Below, one piece after another: positions 42,801-53,249 of a DNA stretch of 64,000 nucleotides. Made by a program: the position numbers and the translations under genes. Under the pieces are notes generated by a model. It did not search any database. It saw only the letters and a list, made by a program, of their open reading frames with translations, and had not been told where the DNA came from. Each line of letters opens with the position of its first letter. Position 1 is the stretch's first letter. The stretch lies in contig NC_088708.1 in assembly GCF_963576615.1 (NCBI RefSeq), positions 1,984,001 through 2,048,000 of the forward strand, written 5' to 3'. This stretch comes from Watersipora subatra (Eukaryota; Bryozoa; Gymnolaemata; Cheilostomatida; Watersiporidae).

Positions 42801-45800
42801 TTCGTTTGTTGTTTTATGTGATGTAACTGCCAGAACGTTTTTTCAGATTAAAATTGGTAAAATTTGATCGCTGTTTTCTTTCGAGCGTTTTAACCAAGAT
42901 CAATTTTGCTGATTTTTCTTGAAGTTTATGTGAAGGTTACCTCGCTTTTCCTTGCCTTGGAAGGACCGTCACTAAGCGGATGTTTAGTAAAAATCAAATT
43001 TTATCAAACCTTTAGAAAAGCCGTTGACAAAAATATTTGACAATGCCTATGAACTACTAAAAGTTGAAGTTTATCTCTATGGCTTGGAATAAAGTAATAT
43101 TCTAAAGCGATAACAACCATATCGGTAGCCGTTGGGCAAAAAACTGTTCGAGTTAACAAAGTTGAAGTCGAGTTATCTGAAGCAATTTATCATTACAAGA
43201 AAACGGACCAAACAAAACCGCTTGTGTTAACCAAGTGTTTGAGCTATCCGTGGGCGAGTTATTCGTGTTTGACTGTATTTTATTTTACGAATACTCTGAT
43301 CGAGTATTGGCTCTAGACAAGTCTGTTACTGAGACTGTAGACAAGTCTGTTACTGAGACTGTAGACAAGTCTGTTACTGAGACTGTAGACAAGTCTGTTA
43401 CTGAGACTCTAGAGAAGTCTGTTACTGAGACTCTAGACAAGTCTGTTACTGAAACTCTAGGCAAGTTTGTTACTGAGACTCTAGACAAGTTTGTTACTGA
43501 GACTCTAGACGAGTCTGTTACTAAGACTGTAGACAAGTCTGTTACTGAGACTGTAGACAAGTCTGTTACTGAGACTGTAGACAAGTCTGTTACTAAGACT
43601 CTAGACAAGTTTGTTACTGAGACTCTAGACGAGTCTGTTACTAAGACTGTAGACAAGTCTGTTACTGAAACTGTAGACAAGTCTGTTACTGAGACTGTAG
43701 ACAAGTCTGTTACTAAGACTCTAGACAGTCTGTTACTAAGACTCTAGACAAGTCTATTACTGAAACTGTAAAAAAGTCTGTAACTGAGACTCTAGACAAG
43801 TCTGTTACTGAGACTCTAGACAGTCTGTTACTAAGACTCTAGACAAGTCTGTTACTGAGACTCTAGACAGTCTGTTACTGAGACTGTAGACAGTCTGTTA
43901 CTGAGACTCTAGACGAGTCTGTTACTGAGACTCTAGACGAGTCTGTTACTGAGACTCTAGACGAGTCTGTTACTGAGACTCTAGACGAGTCTTTTACTGA
44001 GACTCTAGACGAGTCTGTTACTGAGACTCTAGACGAGTCTGTTACTGAGACTCTAGACAAGTCTGTTACTGAGCCGGCACTGTCTTGCGTGTCGCACCTT
44101 CTTACCTTAAAGATGAACTGGCACAAACTTGAGAAAATTTATCAAAAAGTATCGGTGTTCTTCATTTGCGAATGTTTTTGATGCTTGAGGTGATCTGACT
44201 GCCAGGATGTTTTATGATTAAAATTGATAAAACTTGATCACATTTGAAACATTCAGATCGAGCGAAGGTGTATTTATATTTGCAAAGAGACCGAAAGAAT
44301 ACAGGCCGTAACACAACAACTTGAGCGCAATAGCTGATATCAACTATAGCGATGATAACAGCTAATGGCGTCATTTTGACACGCATACATCTTCTGAGCA
44401 TTTTAACCGCGATGAAGTTTTGTCAATTTTAATCTTGACACATCCTAGCGGTCAGATCGATACGATAATTTTATATAAAATCTACTAAGATTTTGTGCAA
44501 AATCAATATTATATGATAATTCCAACAATTGATGCCGGACTTACAGTATTAAAAAGAGTCTAATGAGCCATAATAGTTTATATTCTGATTTATGACAAAA
44601 ATAAATTTCAACTTGTCTTTCTTTACCTACCCTTTTACTCTACATCTTTACGGAAATGCTTCACCTGAGCTTATATAACAGTAATAACTGACATGTTGTC
44701 ATCCTCGCAGTGCAACAAATATTAAAGGTTTTTCATCAATTGTTCTGATTAAATTTTAATAAAAACCAAATTTAAAATTGAACTTCATGTAACAAATGTT
44801 GCTGACATTTGAGATGACAGACCCAATCCCTTCCTCGCAGTTTATTGCGTTCAATTCTTAGCACCGCATACCTGATAACAATGGGTGAATGAATAACTGA
44901 ATAAATAAATGAATGAACGAGTGAATGAATGAGTGAATGAATGAATGAATGAATGAGTGAATGAATGAGTGAATGAATGAGTGAATGAATGAGTGAATGA
45001 ATGAATGAATGAATGAATGAGTGAATGAATGAATGAGTGAATGAATGAGTGAATGAATGAGTGAATGAATGAATGAGTGAATGAATGAGTGAATGAATGA
45101 GTGAATGAATGAATGAGTGAATGAATGAGTGAATGAATGAGTGAATGAATGAATGAATGAATGAGTGAATGAATGAATGAGTGAATGAATGAATGAATGA
45201 GTGAATGAATGAATGAGTGAATGAATGAATGAACATCAACAATATACCACACTTGATAAGTATTAGTTTTATTCTAGACAAGGTTCCCAAAAACCCGGAC
45301 TATTCACATAGCCTGCTGCTAGCCTAGATATACATGTACATAGAAATAATCATTGTCATCGACTTATGCTACTGTGAAAAGATCTATAGGTCTAGTTGCT
45401 TGTTAGGTAAATATTTACTCCTTTTATCAACTGTTGAATTTCGCCTCCCACCCCCCCTCTTCATCTACCCCTGGCCCCCCATCTACCCCTGCCTACCTTC
45501 TACCTACCTACAAACCCCCCCCCCCCCCGTCTGCTCTGATTATTATGTAAGTAGAAAAGTTCAGGACCTTCAAGAATATACTTTAGTTTCTCACCAGGTT
45601 GGAAGACTAACTTTGGGAAAGTACTAATATTACGGATTTTTGAACTTGTGATAATTAGCCTCCTTCTATTTCTTATTCAAATATTGTCGGAATAATTCTC
45701 AGGAACTTTTACAATTGATTTATAGACTGTTGCTCGACATTTTTCAAGGAGTGTAGCAAATCAGTAGCCTTAGTTAGTTAGTAAACTGAAATGCTGTGAA

Positions 45801-48800
45801 ATCTTCTATTAGTCATAGGTATATGCACAACTATTTTACTCTTCTGATAGAAAAGGATTTCAAATAATTGCATATGTGTGACCGTTGAAGGGATTAGCTC
45901 TCTCTCTCTCTCTCTCATTACAGAAATGAGGAGTCTTTGCTTATCTATGACCAGTTTTGGTAACATTATTAAAAGTGAAAAGTTTGGTGAAAGGAAACAC
46001 AGAAAGTTTTTTATAAGAAATTTCTGAATGACACAAGTAGAGAGCAATCTCGACTCCGTCATTTGTCTGCAGACTCTGAATATGAAACCTATTGTAGCAT
46101 TGATCACATACTGTTATTGATAGCGAATTTCCTAGCTCTACCTTATGTCTATGTATGTTTCCTTGACTGCAATTATCTCGCCTCTGCAGGCTGATTTCTG
46201 CTGCACTTTCAATGCAGTAAAATGTTTGCAAATTTCCAACTTGTCACTTTAATCAATGGGGGGAGGGGTGTTTAAATGCAAATACATTAGAGCTGTTGTG
46301 ATAGGCCAGCCAGCCACCTGTGATGCACTCCATACATTGTGACAACATCCATACGTCTCTAACATTAGGTTGTGACAGAGGTCTTGGATATGAAATCGCC
46401 AAAGCATTGGACCGTCATGGGTTCTCTGTGATAGCTGGCTGCTTGGAAGTGGAGACAGAGAGTCTACGAGAGTTGAAGGATAGAAGTCTAACCAACATGT
46501 CCTTGATGAAAATGGATGTGACCAGTCATGATGACCTTGAGAAGGCTAAGGAATGGGTAGATAAGAATATGCAAGGAGGTAAAGCACACAATAAAGAATT
46601 GAATTCTATTGATAGAGAATAGAGACCAGTGCTCCGAATGGCTTCCTTTATATCAACAATGACTTTAGTTTGACCCCTCGCTGCCAGCTGGTTGGTCACA
46701 CCATTCTTTGCATTGTCAGCGGAACCTCCAGCAACTACAAGCCTAAAAAGCAAGATGAAAAGCACTATGCAAAACACCTTAACAAAAAGCTCTTCTCATA
46801 ACAGTATTATCGTAGTATGTGCTATTTTTAACACAAAACCCGTTGTGTGTTCTACATGGCACTTTGAAAAAGTATTTACCAATTCGCTTTAAATTTATAA
46901 AACGAATTGTGCTGAGTTCTGCCATTGGCCATTGATATTGATTATTGGGTATTTGTTGTGACTGGGCCACAACAAACGATGTTAAACTTTATGCTGATTG
47001 ATTTGGTACCAAAGCCTTTTTATGGGCTTTCTAGTTCAGATGTTATGATTTATATGCCTTAAATGCTAGGGTTTATCAAACATTTAATTATGTCCTAGTA
47101 AAAAACATTTAGTATCATTACCATAGTATCCAACTAAGAATTGACTGTAGAGCCGTGAGACCTCAATGAGTTTCATGAAACGTTGCTCAGCATTCTTATA
47201 TTATTTGACAGAGCTGTGGGGAGTTGTGAACAATGCTGGTGTCTGTTTCTTTGGCACCCCAGAGATAATGGCACAGAGTGATATCACCCGACTGGTTGAA
47301 GTCAACCTGCTTGGTCCCATCAATGTCATAAAGAAGTTTCTACCGCTAATTCGACGGTCTGAAGGCAGAATTATTAACATTGGATCTCTTAATGGTGAGA
47401 AAACACGATATTTATCAGACTGACTAATGCCCTTCTGCTACTCACTAGGCTAGCCTTCAGCCTGCCTCGAGTCGGCTCTGAGCTGAAACATTTTTATGTG
47501 TTCAAAATTCAAGGTCGTCATAGGAAAACACGAGGAGGCGTTGATTAATTTGTAGATAATCCCTCTAAAACATGAATTATGGGTATTCCTAGCGGATAGA
47601 GTATTTACGGAATGTGTGAACCAAGTGTGATATTATTTTTGAAACATGTAAATGTTAACCGCAATCAGAAAACTAATCTGGTAATTGTTGCAGGTGATGT
47701 CTGGTAATTGTTGCAGGTGATGTTCTGGTAATTGTTGCAGGTGATGTTCTGGTAATTGTTGCAGGTGATGTTTTAGTAATTGTTGCAAGAGATGTTTTGG
47801 TAATTGTTGCAGATGATGTTCTGGTAATTGTTGCAGGTGATGTTCTGGTAATTGTTGCAGGTGATGTTCTGGTGATTGTTGTAGGTGATGTTCTGGTAAT
47901 TGTTGCAGGTGATGTTCTGGTAATTGTTGCAGGTGATGTTCTGGTAATTGTTGCAGGTGATGTTCTGGTAATTGTTGCAGGTGATAGTCTGGTAATTGTT
48001 GCAGGTGATGTTCCGATGCCATATTTCTCAGTCTACAACAGCACAAAGGCTGGTCTCAAGGTATTCACGGAGAGTCTGTCCCTCGAGCTTAAAGACTGGG
48101 GAGTCAAGATGAGCTTGATAGCGCCGTCAGCATTCAAAACAGGTGCTGCCTGCTGCCTCATGCTCGGCCCTCATCACTTAGGTCACCCAACTGCTACACA
48201 AAGCCTCAGTTCATAATAGTCTGACTCTTTCCTCAATTCTATCTTATCGCTTATGTCCGATCTGTTTAAATTACAGGCTAGAGTAAGCTCTCAACACCAA
48301 AATGATCCGCCCTCCTACATGCCGTTCGATTGTTTTCATAAGGCTGATTTCAAGTAGAACTGTTCCTTCAATGCCTGAAATTTTTGGTATAAAAGCATTT
48401 GAACATTTTTTTAGGTTTTTATTCATAAATTTTGCTACACATTTTACTTTTATTTAAGATTTCCATAACATGTCTTTTTAGATAGTGAATGAACCACGGC
48501 AAGACTGCTACTAGCTTCTTTTGCTTCTTTATACAGTCAAACATGGATAACTCGTCCACGGATAGCTCGTCCACGGATAGCTCGTCCACGGATAACTCGT
48601 CCACGGATAGCTCGAACGCATGGATAACTCGTCCACGGATAACTCGTCCATGGATAACTCGTCCACGGATAGCTCGTCCACGGATAACTCGTCCACGGAT
48701 AGCTTGTCCACGGATAGCTCGTCCACGGATAGCTCGTCCACGGATAACTCGTCCACGGATAGCTCGAACGCATGGTTAACTCGAACGGATATGTTTGGTC

Positions 48801-51724
48801 CGTTCCCACGCAATAATAAATTGCTTTAGATAACTTGAACTTACCATCATTAACTCGAACAGTTTTTGCCCAACGGCTACCGAGACGGTTGTTATCAACT
48901 TAGAATATCACTTTATTCCAAGCCGTAGAGATAAACATCAACTTTTAGTAGTTTTTAGGCGTCATTGTTACCGCCATCGGCAAAATATTTTCATTAACGA
49001 ATTTTCTAAATGTTTGCAAAAGGTCAAACTTTTACCAGACATCCGCTTTGCGATGGCCTCTCAAAAGCAGGGAAAAGCATAGAAACCTTTGAATAAACTT
49101 GAAGCAAAATCGGCAAAATTGATCTTGGTTAAAACGCCACTTTTAATATGAAAACGTTCTGGCAGTCACATCACATAAAACAACAAACAAATCTCAAGTG
49201 ATAGAAAAATATTTATACTTTCTGATGAAAAATTTTTAAACTTTACACGAGAGGCCCTTTAACTAGCAACAAGCAATCTATGCTTTTAATTTATATATAG
49301 TTTGTATATGCACATGTATCTACTGATAAATACATGCACTCGTGACAGTGCTCTGATAACTTGTACGCTCTGAAAACTCGACCAATTCTGCTCGGTCCCG
49401 TGAAGTTAGAGTTATTCGTTTTTGACTGTATATATATATATATATATATATATAGATTTTATTTGTGATTACCTGACACAGAGCTCTTGTTGGCAGTTAA
49501 TAATCTCCTGTTGCTAGTTACTAATTTTGCCAGTGTATACAAACAGACTTAATGTCAATTTACAAACAAAAACATAATATTGTAATATTTGTGAGAGAGT
49601 ACTCTACAAATAAGCACTGTAGTTTATTACTATAGCCAGTTTTCACCTCACACAAATCTTTTTCTGCTAGAATACCTCCTAGTTCATCCACAGCGCTAAC
49701 AAACATTTCCAATTCCCACGAGTTGCAGATTAGGAAAACTAAGAAAAACATGGTTTTCTACTTTGTAAATGTGTCAGAGTGTAACCTTGAAAGCAATGCG
49801 CAAGGGCGATTGATCAACAACCCATTCAACAGATTTATTTGTTTATCTTGTGAGGTTATTTTTCAAATAATGAGAGCTTGTTTGAACAAGAGAGGAATGC
49901 GTCTTGCAGTGACCTTCTTCCTTGGCCGAGTGATGCCATCTTTCATACAACAAACCAAATCAGCAACAATCAACTGCCATCACCTTTTAAATTTGTTTGA
50001 CCTTGATGACTGTGACGTCATAAGACTTGGCTAGAAGTGACTTGCACCACAAAAATGTACCAAACTGGCAGTGTAATATCAACCCCATTAGACCACAGCC
50101 TTTTATTCCTGGTTGCAAATGAGAAGACTTCTGATAGCGAGCAGTTTTTTTGTTTGTTGATAGGAAATGCTTTGTGCCAGTAAACCAACTAAACATTATT
50201 AGATTTGCAAGTCATGTTGTGTTCAGCAAGTATATATATATATATACATATTTATCTCATAAATGATTTCAGATATCATTCAGTATGACAAGACTGCTTG
50301 CTCAAATAAGTGGTGGGCAGAAGCAAGTGTGGAGACAAAGAGAGACCATGGCAAGGACTTTTTCTCTATGCCTATGAGAGGTGAGTTGCTTTCATAAGAT
50401 AACATATACTTTTATATGTCTATGAAAGGGAAGTTGCCTCATCTGGGTAGGGTATATTCATCTCCTGAGAGTTGCGCTCTCTCATTTGAGTACCAGATAA
50501 ACTGAACTTGGTAGTGCTGAAGCTATTTGATATGCAATTATTTACTTAAAGGTTGACTTGCAACAAAATTCACATTACCGTTATTTGATATGAAAAGATT
50601 CACCATGTCTTACTCTGTTGTGTTGTAGGTGCAAAATATGTGAAAATGTGATTACAAACTCTTAAAAGCTCAAAAACGAACAGTTAATCGCAGGCACACG
50701 AGACCGCTGTAGTTTGGATTCCCTTTCCAAAACGGCTCAAATGTGATGTAGTTGTGAGAGATGGTTTCTGTTTACACTTTCTTGCAACCTTATTCGTCGA
50801 AATATTTTCACAAATATACTTCACGCAGTCAATAAAACTATGTCTATTGTTCTTACGCGTCTGTTTTATCGTCATCGTAAGGCTGTCACTTTTAGCAGTG
50901 ATATCTTATAACTTACCGTAAAAATTCGTTTAATTTTTTAGCCTTAGCTTGAAGGAGTACATATCATTGTCTGATAATCATGACGAGCCTGTTAGTCACT
51001 TGTGATAATCGAAAAGTGCTGCAGAAATTATTTGCGAAGTATTGGGTCACATGATCAGATTACGACTTGCCGATTAGACGAGGCCGAAACAAAACTGTAA
51101 AGTAGCGAGCATCTATATTTATACGGCGTCTTCGGTAAAACCCGAAGTGTTTGTCATAAACTAGTGCTACGATAAGTTTGATATTGAGCTTTGATTGGCC
51201 TTTTAACTCACGTGAGAACATCACGTGACAAGACAATAACCAAACTATCATGACTACGTCAGAGAAATAAAGAGATTCCAATCTACGGCGGCTTTTCGTT
51301 TTTGAGCTTTTAAGAGCTTGTAATCACATTTCCACATATTTGGCACTTACAACACAACAAAGTAAGACATGGCGAATCCTTTGATACCAAATAACTGTAA
51401 TGTGAATTTTGTTGCAAGTCAACCTTTAACTTATAACAAAAACAAAGAATAGAGAGATTATATTGGGTAACTCGGCTGTCATTATTGTTATTTCTAGAAA
51501 GCCGAAGAATGAACGTGAGTGATGATTATTCTCCTGTGACTGACTCAGTTTTACACGCGCTCACCTCCAACTCGCCTCGGGACGTCTACAGAGTAGGACA
51601 GATCGCCACGCTGCTGCCAGCCCTTTGCATATACATGCCTAGGCAAATAAAAAACTATATCTGTGGGACCGTGCTTAATTTTGCTGCAACCAGGCCAGTT
51701 GGAGTCAATAACAGACCAGAATAA
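39733..51724 (+). CDS. SDR9C-type short-chain dehydrogenase/reductase (retinol/17-beta-HSD-like)
   Basis: Six exons, all joined in phase 1, give 330 residues: 39733-39859, 46369-46578, 47212-47394, 48005-48142, 50273-50380, 51498-51724. An N-terminal hydrophobic stretch (likely membrane anchor) precedes the Rossmann fold with TGCDRGLG (42-49, NAD(P) binding), MDVTSHDD (the conserved DVT), NNAG (119-122), catalytic Ser171 in INIGSLNG and YNSTK (Tyr184, Lys188). The C-terminal third, with VTDSVLHALTSNSPRDVYRVG and a proline-containing hydrophobic segment, is characteristic of the SDR9C family (RDH5/RDH16, HSD17B6, DHRS9, BDH1), which oxidises retinols or hydroxysteroids at the ER or mitochondrial membrane. 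Length fits the family (about 315-345). The acceptor before 39657 implies at least one upstream leader exon; ATG 39733 is the first in frame after it. Substrate cannot be told from sequence. Confidence 0.88.
40682..40785. repeat. CGAGTGACAAG tandem stretch and CTCGT-rich tail
   Basis: Irregular CGAGTGACAAG/GTGACA units to 40752, then pyrimidine-rich TCTCGTC repeats. SDR intron 1. Confidence 0.8.
41399..41985. repeat. 13 bp minisatellite (GGTGGTAGTGCCA), about 45 copies
   Basis: Uniform GGTGGTAGTGCCA units with CCA/CAA/CTA variants. The minus strand reads as His/Leu/Pro/Thr-rich artefact frames. SDR intron 1. Confidence 0.95.
42566..43275. mobile_element. TA-flanked MITE, copy 2 (SDR intron 1)
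   Basis: Starts CAGTCAAACATGGATAACTC and ends CGTGTTTGACTG, flanked by TA. Its internal blocks lie in inverse orientation to copies 1 and 3. The length is 710 bp. It lies in SDR intron 1. The 24 bp minisatellite at 43313 begins only about 40 bp past its right end. Confidence 0.8.
43313..44072. repeat. 24 bp minisatellite, about 32 copies
   Basis: Unit contains GACAAGTCTGTTACTGAGAC and TGTA or TCTA. The first half keeps the 24 bp period and thus an open 8-residue repeat (VDKSVTET), but 23 bp copies near 43720 and 43825 break it, so it is not a coding repeat. SDR intron 1. Confidence 0.95.
44884..45232. repeat. GAAT/GAGT tetranucleotide array
   Basis: About 350 bp of GAAT with GAGT at 3-6 unit spacing; the minus strand reads HSFIHSF in all frames. 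SDR intron 1. Confidence 0.95.
45441..45530. repeat. C-rich low-complexity tract
   Basis: CCACCCCCCC, CTACCCCTGG and a run of 14-15 C near 45515. SDR intron 1. Confidence 0.8.
46369..46578 (+). CDS. SDR exon 2: Rossmann fold
   Basis: Starts after AACATTAG and encodes GCDRGLGYEIAKALDRHGFS, VIAGC, then MKMDVTSHDDLEKAKEWV, completing the TGxxxGxG dinucleotide-binding motif begun in exon 1. Ends GGAG before GTAAAG. The intron before it is about 6.5 kb. Confidence 0.92.
47212..47394 (+). CDS. SDR exon 3: NNAG and catalytic Ser
   Basis: Starts after TATTTGACAG and encodes LWGVVNNAGVCFFG, then VNLLGPINVIKKFLPLIRRS and GRIINIGSLN, containing the NNAG structural motif and catalytic Ser171. Ends AATG before GTGAGA, phase 1. 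Confidence 0.93.
47678..48012 (+). repeat. 24 bp minisatellite spanning the exon 4 splice acceptor, 14 copies
   Basis: The unit reads CTGGTAATTGTTGCAG then GTGATGTT. Units start at 47678, 47701 (first unit 23 bp), then every 24 bp to 47989. Each normal unit carries TTGTTGCAG, the acceptor used by exon 4, and a donor-like CTGGTAAT. Twenty-four is a multiple of three and the repeat frame is open, so starting the exon at an earlier copy would add GDVLVIVA blocks in frame. One unit (47773) lost the acceptor (GCAAGA). Confidence 0.95.
48005..48142 (+). CDS. SDR exon 4: YxxxK active site
   Basis: Begins after TTGTTGCAG and encodes GDVPMPYFSVYNSTKAGLKV, then SLSLELKDWGVKMSLIAPSA, with Tyr184 and Lys188. 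Ends ACAG before GTGCTG. The acceptor and the first eight exon bases are the last copy of a 24 bp tandem repeat (47678-48012), so the exact start depends on which copy is used; 48005 gives a normal-length protein. Confidence 0.85.
48534..49428. mobile_element. TA-flanked MITE, copy 3 (SDR intron 4)
   Basis: Starts CAGTCAAACATGGATAACTC and ends CGTTTTTGACTG, with TA at both sides and a (TA)n tract to the right. The length is 895 bp, with the same internal blocks as copy 1. Its left end has been expanded into a 15 bp tandem array (48547-48775). Confidence 0.8.
48547..48775. repeat. 15 bp minisatellite inside MITE copy 3
   Basis: Unit GATAACTCGTCCACG, about 15 copies (AGC/AAC variants), directly derived from the MITE end, where copy 1 has it about once. 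Confidence 0.9.
50273..50380 (+). CDS. SDR exon 5
   Basis: Starts after ATGATTTCAG, encodes DIIQYDKTACSNKWWAEASV and DFFSMPMR, and ends AGAG before GTGAGT, phase 1 at both ends. It corresponds to the variable helical region after the active site. Confidence 0.85.
50550..51425. mobile_element. TTAA-flanked MITE, 876 bp (SDR intron 5)
   Basis: Inverted ends AGGTTGACTTGCAACAAAAT run about 135 bp (50550-50690 against 51293-51425), with TTAA on both sides (50546-50549, 51426-51429). TTAA duplication with AGG ends fits Kolobok or piggyBac superfamily elements. No transposase inside. It fills most of SDR intron 5. Confidence 0.8.
51498..51724 (+). CDS. SDR exon 6: C-terminus and stop
   Basis: Starts after ATTTCTAG and encodes VTDSVLHALTSNSPRDVYRV and GQIATLLPALCIYMPRQIKN, ending at TAA 51722-51724. 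The first motif is a hallmark of SDR9C proteins (VTDAxxHALTSxxPRxRY); the second is a hydrophobic segment as in membrane-associated members. Confidence 0.88.
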
Positions 51725-51956
51725 ACTGCAGTGTTTCTTCAGCGCGGGTTAGTTGATGAGGACTTTATGCGAACGCTCATTGATCAATTTCTTTCACATA
51801 TGAAGCTGATATATCTGTTTCATTTCAAGTCCTCTGCATCATATTTTCTTTTTATGTATATCTGTTGTATCAGTGTTTCTGTTGCATATCAAATATAACT
51901 AAGAATATAAAATATACAAAAATGCTTTTTATCTTGTATATACAATTGTCTCATCA

Positions 51957-52012
51957 TAAATAATAATATTAATAATAATATTAATAATAATAATAATAAT
52001 AATATTAATAAT
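51957..52012. repeat. (AAT)n microsatellite
   Basis: Trinucleotide AAT repeat with ATT interruptions in the SDR 3' flank. Confidence 0.9.
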
Positions 52013-52024
52013 GGTGAGGAAGAC

Positions 52025-52030
52025 AATAAA
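52025..52030 (+). promoter_or_regulatory. Candidate poly(A) signal of the SDR gene
   Basis: AATAAA about 300 bases past the stop codon. It lies just after an (AAT)n tract, so a chance match is possible. Confidence 0.35.
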
Positions 52031-52927
52031 GCAGCAAGTAATGTAAGCTGTTAAAACTCGCCCCTACGAGATATACAAAGGGTAAGCGCATGATTTTCTA
52101 GCAGAAAAAGTGTCCGTTCATCTCAGATTGTGAACTTTTGTGACCAGGTAATTTGTGAAGTTCCATATCTTATATTGCGAAGAGACAAGAGTTAAGCCTG
52201 TAGCATGCTAGTGTATCAGCATATACATGTACTTTTTATGGCCCATGGTAATGGTAGTCTGCAGCCACTATGGCCACTAAACGTGATAACTAATTGAAGT
52301 GCTGCAGTATTTACTCTTTGCCAGGAAAGAGACCCAGAGAATATTTGCATTAGTTTGAAAATGACAAGCGCATGGCTAATAGAAAAAGAGTAGACAATTG
52401 CCAAAAATTGGGTGCAGAAATACATACTAGTAACAGTTACATTATGGCAATGTCTCATAATATTCCTACTGAATTTCCAAACAAATCTAATGAGTTGTAA
52501 GAAGGTATTAATCATTATTACAAGGAACTATTCGAAGTGTGCCAACTGGCAGATCTTTGCATGAGCTACCAAACAGGATAATCTTACATTGTAATAGCCA
52601 GTTCTAACTGCTGAGAGAACAAGTTCAATGATACAAGGCTACTTGTTGTTTCGATTTGCTTAGTGATCAGAAATCCTCCATTTCAACAAATAAAATGTAA
52701 ATATTGCTGACAATAGCGTTTTACTGTCTAAAGAGCAAAATGTGCACAACCTTTCTTTCTTGAGATTAGTCCATTTGGGCACTCGCCAGAAAATTGTTCT
52801 GCGTCGTTCTCAGGTAGTACCAGCCATATAACAGAAACTGATAGTGAGTCAGGTTATGCTTTTTCTCAAATAGCGCATGAAGTGGAGCCTCTGTAATCAA
52901 AGTAAATCCCATGTTCTTAGTTCTCTC

Positions 52928-53243
52928 AAGCCTGATTCCCATATGGAACACGGGACCCTGGCGGTAATCTCGCACAGCAAAACACTTGCGGCGCTAGGCT
53001 GATCACATAAAAATGGCCGCTAGTGATACCATCTCAAACGTGCTGATCTTCACCTGTACAGTACATTTTGGGAAGTTTTGCTTGCGGCTTTTCGCGAATG
53101 TTGAACAGCGCTGAACTCATGAGTTGACTACCTGCAGTACTCTGCGATACTAGGCGGTACTCGGCACGTAGGTTCACATTTCACCGCTGATAGCCCTGTG
53201 GTGCTGCCGCTGGTGCTTGCGGCATATATGGGAACCAGGCTTA
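52928..53243. mobile_element. MITE with AGCCTGRTTCCCATAT ends
   Basis: Left end AAGCCTGATTCCCATATGGA; right end, inverted, AAGCCTGGTTCCCATATATG. The body is relatively GC-rich (GCGGCGCTAGG, GGTGCTGCCGCTGG) unlike its surroundings. About 316 bp; no clear TSD. Superfamily not assigned. Confidence 0.6.
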
Positions 53244-53249
53244 AGTAGA

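Noticed and set aside
43235-43747. 170-residue frame with VDKSVTET repeats
   Set aside because: Starts in a MITE end and runs into a 24 bp minisatellite whose later units are 23 bp; lies in an SDR intron.
44772-45290. HSFIHSF-rich minus frames
   Set aside because: GAAT/GAGT tetranucleotide repeat read in any frame.
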